Positions 13,548 through 20,006 of a stretch of 20,006 bases of DNA are shown here, one piece after another. The stretch is from contig SIBB01000015.1 in assembly GCA_009695395.1 (NCBI GenBank), positions 1-20,006 on the forward strand. The letters run 5' to 3'. Position numbers and translations under genes: made by a program. Numbering within the stretch: position 1 is the stretch's first letter; each line of letters starts with the position of its first letter. This DNA comes from Pedosphaera sp. (GTDB lineage Bacteria; Verrucomicrobiota; Verrucomicrobiia; Limisphaerales; SXTU01). The notes beneath the pieces were generated by a model. That model made no database searches, was not told the origin of the DNA, and worked only from the letters and a program-made list of their open reading frames with translations.

Positions 13548-14927
13548 CTACTTCAACTCCCGCCCATACCGCTCCCACTTGCCGCGCAGCTCGGCGAGCA
13601 AGGACGCATGCTTCGCGTCGTTCAGCAGGCTGCGCTCCTCGAGCGGGTCGGCTTGCAGATCGTAGAGTTCCTCCTTCACCGGTGTCTCGGCGATCCATCG
13701 CAGATACTTCCAACGCTCCGTGCGCACGCCTTCGCTCTGCGGGATGCGGGCGGCGACGCTGTGATGCTCGTAGAAGAACTCCGTGCGCCAGTCCTTCGGC
13801 CACTCGCCCTTGAGCAACGGCGCGAGGCTGCGGCCTTGCATCGCCTTCGGCACGGGCACGCCGGCCAGCTCCAGCATCGTCGGCGCGAAGTCCACGTTCA
13901 GCACCATCGCCTTGGAGCGCTGGCCGGGCGTGGCTTTGGGCGCACGTGGGTCGAAGATGAACGACGGCACGCGGATGTCCTCCTCATACATGAACCACTT
14001 GTCCGCCATGCCCCGGTCGCCGAGCGCAAAGCCGTTGTCCGCCGTGAACACGATGACCGTGTTGCCCGCCAGCCCGCGCTGCTCCAGCTCCGCCACGATG
14101 CGCCCGACCTCTCGGTCCACGCCGGTGATAAGCCGGTAGTAGTCGCGCAGGATGCGCTGGGTCTTCTCCGGTGAATCGAAACGCCAGCCCCAGCGCCGGC
14201 GGCCCTCGGACTTCTGCACCGACTCCGGCAGGCGCTTGAACGCCTCGTCCGTCGCGAGCTTCGGGACCGGGATAATCACGTCCTCGTAAAGCTTCTCATC
14301 ACGGGGGTCCGGCTCGAACTCCCGTGGTTCGGCATCGCGGGCGTGAACGGCGTTGAAGCTGATGGAGAGGCAGAAAGGCTTCTCCTTCGTGCAACCGCCG
14401 AGGAACTCCAGCGCTTCGTTGCCGAACTTCGCGGTCTTGTGCGTGCGCGTTGGGTCATTTGGCTCAATGAAGAGTCTGCCCCCCTGTCCGGGCAGGCCTT
14501 TCCAGTAGTCAAATGCCGCCGCCTTCGCCGCCGTTTCCTGCGGACTGCCCACGCCATACTTGCCGATGAACCCGGTGCGGAAGCCCGCCGCGCGCAGTTG
14601 CGCCGGATACGTGTTGTCCCACGCCGCGCCGTTCAAGCCCGTGGCGAAATCCACGATGCCGTGCCGCCGCATCCACTGGCCCGTGAAGTAGCTCGCGCGG
14701 CTGACGGAACAAATCGAGGTGGTGACGAAGCAGTTGTCAAACACGACGGATTTCGTGGCAAGCCGGTCGAGGTTGGGTGTCTGGACAATCTTATCGCCCA
14801 TGAAACCCAGCGCGCTCCAGCGCAGGTCGTCCACGAGGAGGAAGACGAAGTTGGGCGGCGCACCCTTGGGCGCGGCGACCAGCGAGGTGGCGACACAGGA
14901 CAGAACGAGGAGGAAGCGGAGATTCAT
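13548..14927 (-). CDS. Exported type I sulfatase
   Basis: This 459-residue enzyme of the alkaline-phosphatase/sulfatase superfamily would hydrolyse sulfate esters. It has a signal peptide (MNLRFLLVLSCVATSLVAA). The metal-binding pair is Asp33-Asp34 (FLLVDDLRW), and the second metal site is Asp297-Asn298 (FTADNGFALGDRG). The likely formylglycine residue is Cys73 in SICSVSRASYFTGQ, whose third motif position is Val instead of the usual Pro or Ala. Other active-site candidates are Lys123 (IGKYG), His195 and Lys310 (MADKWFMYEE). The substrate, probably a sulfated polysaccharide, is unknown. The gene follows the two DUF1501 genes on the same strand after 68 bases, so it may belong to their operon. 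ATG 14927 gives the signal peptide; the frame is open to 14966. Confidence 0.92.
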   Translation of the reverse strand: MNLRFLLVLSCVATSLVAAPKGAPPNFVFLLVDDLRWSALGFMGDKIVQTPNLDRLATKSVVFDNCFVTTSICSVSRASYFTGQWMRRHGIVDFATGLNGAAWDNTYPAQLRAAGFRTGFIGKYGVGSPQETAAKAAAFDYWKGLPGQGGRLFIEPNDPTRTHKTAKFGNEALEFLGGCTKEKPFCLSISFNAVHARDAEPREFEPDPRDEKLYEDVIIPVPKLATDEAFKRLPESVQKSEGRRRWGWRFDSPEKTQRILRDYYRLITGVDREVGRIVAELEQRGLAGNTVIVFTADNGFALGDRGMADKWFMYEEDIRVPSFIFDPRAPKATPGQRSKAMVLNVDFAPTMLELAGVPVPKAMQGRSLAPLLKGEWPKDWRTEFFYEHHSVAARIPQSEGVRTERWKYLRWIAETPVKEELYDLQADPLEERSLLNDAKHASLLAELRGKWERYGRELK

Positions 14928-14995
14928 CTGCGATGGAGTGGGAATGATCGAGCGCCGGCGGCGCAAGCGATTTCTTCACGCTGGCCCGCGCACCG

Positions 14996-16462
14996 TTACG
15001 CCAAGATGCCTCGCACCACCTCGCCGTGGATGTCTGTCAGGCGGAAGTCGCGGCCTTGGAAGCGGTGCGTCAGCCGCGTGTGCTCGATGCCCAGCAGGTG
15101 CATCATCGTCGCGTGGAGGTCGTAGATGCTCACGGGGTCGCGGACGATGTTGTAGCAGTAGTCGTCGGTCTCGCCGTAGGTCAGGCCGGGTTTCACGCCC
15201 GCGCCGGCCAGCCACATCGTGAAACAGCGCGGGTGATGATCGCGCCCGTAGTTGTCCACGCTCGCGCCGCCTTGCGAGTAGATCGTCCGCCCAAACTCGC
15301 CGCCCCAGACGATGAGCGTGTCGTCGAGCAGGCCGCGCTGCTTTAAGTCGAGCAACAGCGCCGCCGTGGCTTGGTCGGTGTCGTTGCACTGTCCGCGAAT
15401 CGCTTTCGGCAAACCACCGTGATGGTCCCAGCCCATGTGGAAGAGTTGGATGAAGCGCACGTTCCGCTCGGCCAAGCGGCGCGCGAGCAGACAGTTCGCC
15501 GCGTAGCTACCGGGGCGCTTCACGTCGGGACCGTAGCTTTCGAGGATGGACTGCGGCTCCTTCGAGAAGTCCGTCAGCTCCGGCACGCTGGTCTGCATGC
15601 GGAAGGCCAGTTCGTATTGGGCGATGCGCGCCTGGATTTCCGGGTCGCCGAGCGCCTTGAAGCGGCGGCTGTTCAACGCGCCGAGTTCATCGAGCGTCTC
15701 GCGACGCGTCTCGCGGTCCATGCCCGGCGGGTTGGAAAGATAGAGAACAGGGTCACCCTTGTTGCGGAACTTCACGCCCTGATGCTGCGTCGGGAGAAAG
15801 CCGCTGCTCCACAGGCGGTCGTAAAGAGGTTGGTCATCGGGCCGACCGGAGCCGAAGGACGTGAGCACCACGTAAGCCGGCAGATCGCGGTTCTCGCTGC
15901 CGAGGCCGTAGCTCAACCACGAACCCATGCTCGGCCGGCCGGGTAGCTGGTGGCCGGTCTGGAAGAACGTGATCGCCGGGTCGTGGTTGATGGCGTCAGT
16001 GTTCAGCGTGCGGATGATGCAGAGGTCGTCCGCAATCCGCGCAGTGTGCGGGAGGAGTTCACTGAGCCAAGCACCGCTCTGTCCGTGCTGCGCGAACTGG
16101 AAGAGGCTCGGCGCGATGGCGAACTTCGCCTGCCCGCTCGTCATCGTCGTGAGCCGCTGGCCCTTGCGGATGGACTCCGGCAAGTCCTCGCCCCGGTGCT
16201 TCTCCATGACCGGCTTCGGGTCGAACAAATCCATCTGCGACGGCGCGCCCGACTGGAAGAGATAGATGACGCGCTTGGCCTTGGGCGCGAAGTTTGGGAA
16301 CGCGGCGACGGGCGTCGGCGCGGCGTTCGTCGAGTTGCCCAGCAGCGAGCCGAGCGCGCCCATGCCCAACCCGGCAGCGGAGTTCGCGAGGAAGGTCCGG
16401 CGCGTAACCGCGAGGCGAGTGGCGGCATCGAGGCCGCGGAATTGATAGTCGTTGCAGTTCAT
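14996..16462 (-). CDS. DUF1501 protein, copy A (Tat-exported)
   Basis: This 488-residue protein has a twin-arginine signal (TRRTFLANSAAGLGMGALG, Arg21-Arg22). Family motifs are SGAPSQMDLFDPKP (71-84), HTARIADDLCIIRT, SWLSYGLGSENRDLPAYVVL and FIQLFHMGWDHHGG. Later come LIVWGGEFGRT, DHHPRCFTMWLAGAGVKPG and the C-terminal DLHATMMHLLGIEHTRLTHRFQGRD. DUF1501 is very common in planctomycetes and verrucomicrobia, usually encoded beside a PSD1 protein. Its fold appears related to the alkaline-phosphatase/sulfatase superfamily. The biochemical role is unproven. The ATG lies three bases after the stop of copy B, showing a tight operon. It belongs to the APSQMDLFD-type group, clearly different from copy B. 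Confidence 0.92.
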   Translation of the reverse strand: MNCNDYQFRGLDAATRLAVTRRTFLANSAAGLGMGALGSLLGNSTNAAPTPVAAFPNFAPKAKRVIYLFQSGAPSQMDLFDPKPVMEKHRGEDLPESIRKGQRLTTMTSGQAKFAIAPSLFQFAQHGQSGAWLSELLPHTARIADDLCIIRTLNTDAINHDPAITFFQTGHQLPGRPSMGSWLSYGLGSENRDLPAYVVLTSFGSGRPDDQPLYDRLWSSGFLPTQHQGVKFRNKGDPVLYLSNPPGMDRETRRETLDELGALNSRRFKALGDPEIQARIAQYELAFRMQTSVPELTDFSKEPQSILESYGPDVKRPGSYAANCLLARRLAERNVRFIQLFHMGWDHHGGLPKAIRGQCNDTDQATAALLLDLKQRGLLDDTLIVWGGEFGRTIYSQGGASVDNYGRDHHPRCFTMWLAGAGVKPGLTYGETDDYCYNIVRDPVSIYDLHATMMHLLGIEHTRLTHRFQGRDFRLTDIHGEVVRGILA

Positions 16463-16465
16463 AGG

Positions 16466-17911
16466 TCAGGCAAAAATCTCATTAACTACCCGAGCGTGCT
16501 CCACACCCGTGAGCCGCTGGTCGAGGCCTTGGAATTTGAAGGCCAGCCGCTCGTAGTCCAGACCCAGCGCGTGGAGAATTGTCGCGTGGAAGTCGCGGAC
16601 GCTCACCTTGTTCACGGCGGCGCGGAAACCAATCTCATCCGTCTCGCCGTAGTGGACGCCGCCCTTCACGCCACCGCCCGCGAGCCACGCGGTGAACGCG
16701 TGCGGGTTGTGATCGCGGCCCGGCTTGCCGCCCTTCTGGGACACCGGCAACCGGCCGAACTCACCGGCCCAGATGACCAGCGTGTCCTTGAGCAATCCGC
16801 GTTGCTCTAAGTCCGCGAGCAGCGCGGCGATGGGCTGGTCCGCCTCCGCCGCGAAGCCACGATGGTTCCCGACGAGGTCCGAGTGACAGTCCCAGCTCTG
16901 CTGATTCTCCATGCCGCCGCTGTAAACCTGCACGAAGCGCACGCCGCGCTCGACCATCCGGCGCGCGGTCAGGCATTGCGCGGCGAAGTGACCGCAGTGC
17001 TTCTCGCCCACGCCGTAGAGCTTCCGAATGTGCTCCGGCTCCTTCGAGACATCAAAGGCCTCCGGCGCGGCCGTCTGCATCCGATACGCCAGCTCGAAGC
17101 TCTCGATGCGCGCGCCCAGTTCGTTGTCCAGCGCGCCTTGGGCGAGGTGGTCGCGATTCAGCGACGCGAGCAAGTCGAGCTGTGCGCGTTGGCGCGACTC
17201 GTTGAGATTCGCCGGCGGCTTCAGGTTGGCGATGGGTTCGCCCTGCGGCCTGAGCCAGGTGCCTTGATACACGCTGGGCAGGAAGCCCGCGCCCCAGTTC
17301 AGCGCGTGGCCCTTCGGCAGGCCGCGGTTCAGCGGGTCGCTCATCACCACGAAGCTCGGCAGCGCGTCGCTCTCCGAGCCGAGTCCGTAAGTCACCCACG
17401 AGCCGACGCACGGGTTGCCCATGCGCGTGACGCCGGTGTTCATCATGAACAGCGCCGGGCTGTGGTTGTTCGAGTTCGTGAAGCACGAGTGAATGAACGC
17501 GAGCTTGTCCACCTGTCGCCCGAGGTGCGGGAACAGTTCCGAAGTCCAAGTCCCGCTCTGCCCGCTCTGCTGCCACGCGAACGGCGACTTCATCAGCGGC
17601 CCGACCGAGCCGGGGAAAAACCCGGTCTTGTTGTCGAAGCCGGCCAGCTCGGTGCCGTCGCGCTTGGCTAGCTCGGGTTTATAATCCCAAGTGTCCACAT
17701 GGCTCGGCCCGCCGTTGGCGAAAATCCAGATGACGGACTTGGCGCGCGGAGTGAAGTGCGCGGCCTTCGGGGCCAACGGGTTCAACGGCCCGGCCAACGC
17801 GTCGCGCCCGAGCAGGCTGGCGGCGGCGAGCCAGCCGAGACCACCGCCGGCGCGTTGGAGGAGTTGGCGGCGGGAGACCCTGCCGGCAAGGGGTTCGGCT
17901 TCAATTCTCAT
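16466..17911 (-). CDS. DUF1501 protein, copy B (Tat-exported)
   Basis: This 481-residue protein has a twin-arginine signal (SRRQLLQRAGGGLG, Arg14-Arg15). It carries the same domain order as the neighbouring copy but in the other subtype, GGPSHVDTWDYKP (67-79). Motifs include SWVTYGLGSESDALPSFVVM, FVQVYSGGMENQQSWDCH, LVIWAGEFGRLP, DHNPHAFTAWLAGGGVKGG and the final DFHATILHALGLDYERLAFKFQGLDQRLTG. The ATG at 17911 overlaps the PSD1 stop by 11 bases, implying translational coupling with PSD1. A TTG at 17917 is the other possible start. PSD1-DUF1501 adjacency is the common arrangement, so this copy is probably the direct partner of PSD1. Confidence 0.92.
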   Translation of the reverse strand: MRIEAEPLAGRVSRRQLLQRAGGGLGWLAAASLLGRDALAGPLNPLAPKAAHFTPRAKSVIWIFANGGPSHVDTWDYKPELAKRDGTELAGFDNKTGFFPGSVGPLMKSPFAWQQSGQSGTWTSELFPHLGRQVDKLAFIHSCFTNSNNHSPALFMMNTGVTRMGNPCVGSWVTYGLGSESDALPSFVVMSDPLNRGLPKGHALNWGAGFLPSVYQGTWLRPQGEPIANLKPPANLNESRQRAQLDLLASLNRDHLAQGALDNELGARIESFELAYRMQTAAPEAFDVSKEPEHIRKLYGVGEKHCGHFAAQCLTARRMVERGVRFVQVYSGGMENQQSWDCHSDLVGNHRGFAAEADQPIAALLADLEQRGLLKDTLVIWAGEFGRLPVSQKGGKPGRDHNPHAFTAWLAGGGVKGGVHYGETDEIGFRAAVNKVSVRDFHATILHALGLDYERLAFKFQGLDQRLTGVEHARVVNEIFA

Positions 17912-20006
17912 ACGCAAATTCGTTCAGGCCGAAGAGCACCTGGCAGAAGTCCGCGAGCGCGAGGCTGCGGGCGCTCGGCTTCTTCTCGGCTTCGTAGCTG
18001 GCGGTCTGCGACGCGAGGAAGGCGGCGGCGCTGGCCTGCTCCTTCACCGTGGGCGGGCGGCTCAGGGCGAGGAGGTAGGCGCGGGCGACTTGCGCCGGTG
18101 ACTCGGTGCCGGGGGGGTCCGACTCCACGCGGCGGGCGAACGCCTCGGCCCACTCGCGCACTTGTGGGCCGTTCATCAGAAGCAGTGCCTGCGGGGCGAC
18201 GGTCGTGGTGGGCCGCGCGCCCTGGCTCACGAGCGGCTCGGGCTGGTCGAAGACCACCATCGAGCCGATGAGCTGGCTGCGCTTCATCGTGAAGTAAATG
18301 CTCCGCCGCTTGCTGCGCTCGTCCTTCGTGCCGGGGCCGAACATTGTCGCGTCGAGTTGGCCGCTGACGGAGAGCATCGCGTCGCGGAGGGCCTCGCCTT
18401 CGAGGCGACGTGGCTGCCGATGGAGGAAGTGTTCAGTGTTCAGTGGGGCAGCCTTCTCCGTGCGCGCGTCGCCAGCCTTCGCCGGCTGAACACTTCTGGC
18501 CCGGTAAGCTGCGCTTCCCATGATGAGCTGGTGAATGGGTTTCAACTTCCAGCCATTGCGGACGAGTTCGCCCGCGAGCCAATCGAGCAACTCCGGATGC
18601 GACGGCAGCGCGCCGGTGCGACCGAAGTCATCCGGCGTCGCCACGAGGCCGCGACCGAAGTGGTGTTGCCAGAGTCGATTCACCGCCACGCGTGCGACCA
18701 AGGCCCCAGCCCCGCTGTCCACGTCCGTCAGCCAGTTCGCCAGCGAGCGGCGGCGGCCGGAGAACTTCGCACCCGCCGTGGGTTGCCACAGCCAATGATT
18801 GTCGCCCTTGGGCGTGCGCGTGAGCACTTGCAGGAAACCCTGCGGCGCGACGCCCAGCTTCTGGTCCGTGCTGCCGCGCCGGAGGAAGTGCGTCTGCTCG
18901 AAGAAGTCCGCGCCTTGCGTGTGCATCCGCAGCGGCTTGTTGCCCTCGGCGCAGACGAGCACCTGGGTCTTCGTGCCTGGCTCGCTGCTGGCGTGGGCGG
19001 TGAGCTTGACCTGCCGGTCACGCCAGCCGGCATCCTTGCGCAGCCACCACGCGAGCAACGTCTCGCGCTCGGCGGCAGCCAACTTCGCCGCGAACTCCGG
19101 TTGCTTCGCCTTCCGCAGCACCTCGGCGACCTTCGCGGGCAAGTCCTCGCCCTTGAGCGTCGGCTCCGCGTCGGCCATCAGCGCGAGGCGTGGGCGACCG
19201 ATGTTGTGCTTCGTGTTCACCTCGAACTGTAAGCGCACCGTGAAGGTTGCGCCGGCTTCGAAGTCCACCGGCTCGGCGAACGTGAACACCGCCGCGTGGT
19301 CCTTGCCGAACTGCGGGTCCACGGCCCAACCGGACTTCGGGTCGTTGTCGAGTGACGACGCGATGGAAAGCGACGACTGGTTCTGCTCGAAGTCCGCGAC
19401 GGCCTTCGCCAGCGCGACGGGACGCGGCGCAGTCGGATTGCCGAGCGGCGCGACGGCGACGGTGATTTTGCTCAAGGCGAAGTTGGCGTTGTCCGCGCGG
19501 CCCGGCCCGCCCTTCATCATCGAGGCGTGGGCAAGGGCTTCGAGGCGCAGACCGGTGAGGCGACGCTGCGTGGTGGTGAAGGTGAAGGTGTATTCGTCGC
19601 TCGCGCCGTTCGCGCCCTCAGCCAAGTAGGAGAGGTCGTCGAGCTTCTTGAAGGTCGCGCCGGCCTTGGACTTCGTGCTCGCGAGTTCCACAACGGTCCA
19701 GACGCCGCCGGTGGGCATCGTCGCGCCGGACGCGAGCCAGGCGTCGAACTTCGGCGCGAGCGTGGACTCGTGGCGTTTCAGTTCAGCGGCGAGCGGCGCG
19801 GCGGCGGCTTGCCACTTGGTTTTCGCGTCACGGCTTTTCTCCGGCTCCATCTCGAGGTCCACGACGCTGCGCACGGTCGTCGTGAAGGTGGCGAGCATCC
19901 GGTAGTAGTCGTCGGTGGGCAGCGGGTCGTATTTGTGGTCGTGACAGCGGGCGCAGCCGATGGTGAGGCCGAGGAACGCGGAGCCGGTAGTCGAGAGCAT
20001 GTCGTC
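17901..20006 (-). CDS. PSD1 (DUF1549/DUF1553) cytochrome-like protein, C-terminal part (runs off the window)
   Basis: The visible 701 residues begin inside the DUF1549 domain; the signal peptide and first few hundred residues lie outside. The first lines hold TTGSAFLGLTIGCARCHDHKYDPLP, including the CxxCH haem site at visible residues 18-22. A middle insertion (about 95-290) is beta-rich and may be carbohydrate-binding. The DUF1553 domain runs from about residue 415 (RRSLANWLTDVDSGAGALVARVAVNRLW, PSHPELLDWLAGEL) to the end. PSD1 proteins are abundant exported proteins of planctomycetes and verrucomicrobia whose function is not established. Near visible residue 520 the usual DPxNRLLWR motif reads NTEHFLHR because heptamer repeats encode part of it. 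The gene overlaps DUF1501 copy B. Confidence 0.93.
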   Translation of the reverse strand, partial: DDMLSTTGSAFLGLTIGCARCHDHKYDPLPTDDYYRMLATFTTTVRSVVDLEMEPEKSRDAKTKWQAAAAPLAAELKRHESTLAPKFDAWLASGATMPTGGVWTVVELASTKSKAGATFKKLDDLSYLAEGANGASDEYTFTFTTTQRRLTGLRLEALAHASMMKGGPGRADNANFALSKITVAVAPLGNPTAPRPVALAKAVADFEQNQSSLSIASSLDNDPKSGWAVDPQFGKDHAAVFTFAEPVDFEAGATFTVRLQFEVNTKHNIGRPRLALMADAEPTLKGEDLPAKVAEVLRKAKQPEFAAKLAAAERETLLAWWLRKDAGWRDRQVKLTAHASSEPGTKTQVLVCAEGNKPLRMHTQGADFFEQTHFLRRGSTDQKLGVAPQGFLQVLTRTPKGDNHWLWQPTAGAKFSGRRRSLANWLTDVDSGAGALVARVAVNRLWQHHFGRGLVATPDDFGRTGALPSHPELLDWLAGELVRNGWKLKPIHQLIMGSAAYRARSVQPAKAGDARTEKAAPLNTEHFLHRQPRRLEGEALRDAMLSVSGQLDATMFGPGTKDERSKRRSIYFTMKRSQLIGSMVVFDQPEPLVSQGARPTTTVAPQALLLMNGPQVREWAEAFARRVESDPPGTESPAQVARAYLLALSRPPTVKEQASAAAFLASQTASYEAEKKPSARSLALADFCQVLFGLNEFAYEN
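18426..18496. repeat. Heptamer units and 11-base inverted repeat inside PSD1
   Basis: AGTGTTC occurs twice in tandem (18428-18434 and 18435-18441), followed by AGTGGGG. A perfect 11-base inverted repeat pairs GAAGTGTTCAG (18426-18436) with CTGAACACTTC (18486-18496) across 49 bases. The heptamers fit the AGTNNNN pattern of the mutY-region arrays. The coding strand stays in frame and encodes NTEHF within a normally conserved PSD1 motif. Confidence 0.7.

Noticed and set aside
18162..19232. Long plus-strand open frame opposite PSD1
   Set aside because: It is the antisense of a well-conserved PSD1 coding region and lacks any motif.

Overview
The window looks like a GC-rich chromosomal segment from an uncultured member of the PVC group, most likely a verrucomicrobium of the Pedosphaera/Limisphaerales type. 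The reasons are the PSD1 (DUF1549/DUF1553) plus DUF1501 plus sulfatase cluster, the many exported enzymes with Sec, Tat or lipoprotein signals, the near absence of Shine-Dalgarno sequences, and AGT-anchored heptanucleotide tandem repeats. The lineage is an inference from gene content; no rRNA or tRNA gene is present.

Layout. (1) 1-2479, minus strand: rnhC (RNase HIII), glnB (P-II) and dnaA (N-terminal 230 residues, cut by the window edge). The 424-base dnaA leader is AT-rich and carries DnaA-box-like sequences. (2) 2480-4874, plus strand: mutY, whose upstream region and coding region both contain heptamer repeats, then nadA. (3) 4946-7439, minus strand: three exported proteins, namely an acetylxylan-esterase-like alpha/beta hydrolase, a DUF192 lipoprotein and an SGNH/GDSL hydrolase. 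(4) 7582-10653, plus strand: a compact operon of a Tat-exported sulfite-oxidase-type molybdoenzyme (sorA-like), a monohaem cytochrome c (sorB-like, 4-base overlap) and a succinate-semialdehyde-type aldehyde dehydrogenase. (5) 10667-11884, minus strand: a Tm-1-like/UPF0261 protein with the best sigma-70-like promoter in the window. (6) 12026-13507, plus strand: a secreted HEAT-repeat protein with an unrecognised N-terminal domain. (7) 13548-20006, minus strand: PSD1 (cut by the window edge), two adjacent DUF1501 proteins and a sulfatase, which form a probable operon.

How the genes fit together. The right half resembles the PSD1/DUF1501/sulfatase modules of planctomycetes and verrucomicrobia, which are thought to process sulfated polysaccharides. 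The esterase and SGNH hydrolase could remove acyl groups from similar glycans. The sorAB-like pair would oxidise sulfite to sulfate in the periplasm and pass electrons to cytochrome c. Its tight linkage to an aldehyde dehydrogenase hints at degradation of an organosulfonate rather than a sulfate ester, but that is speculation.

The most distinctive non-genic signal is a family of 7-base tandem repeats that all fit AGTNNNN. They occur at three clear loci (2495-2589, 3144-3185, 18428-18448), with a possible fourth at 808-821. One cluster of exactly 42 bases sits codon-aligned inside mutY and looks like a clean insertion into a functional gene.
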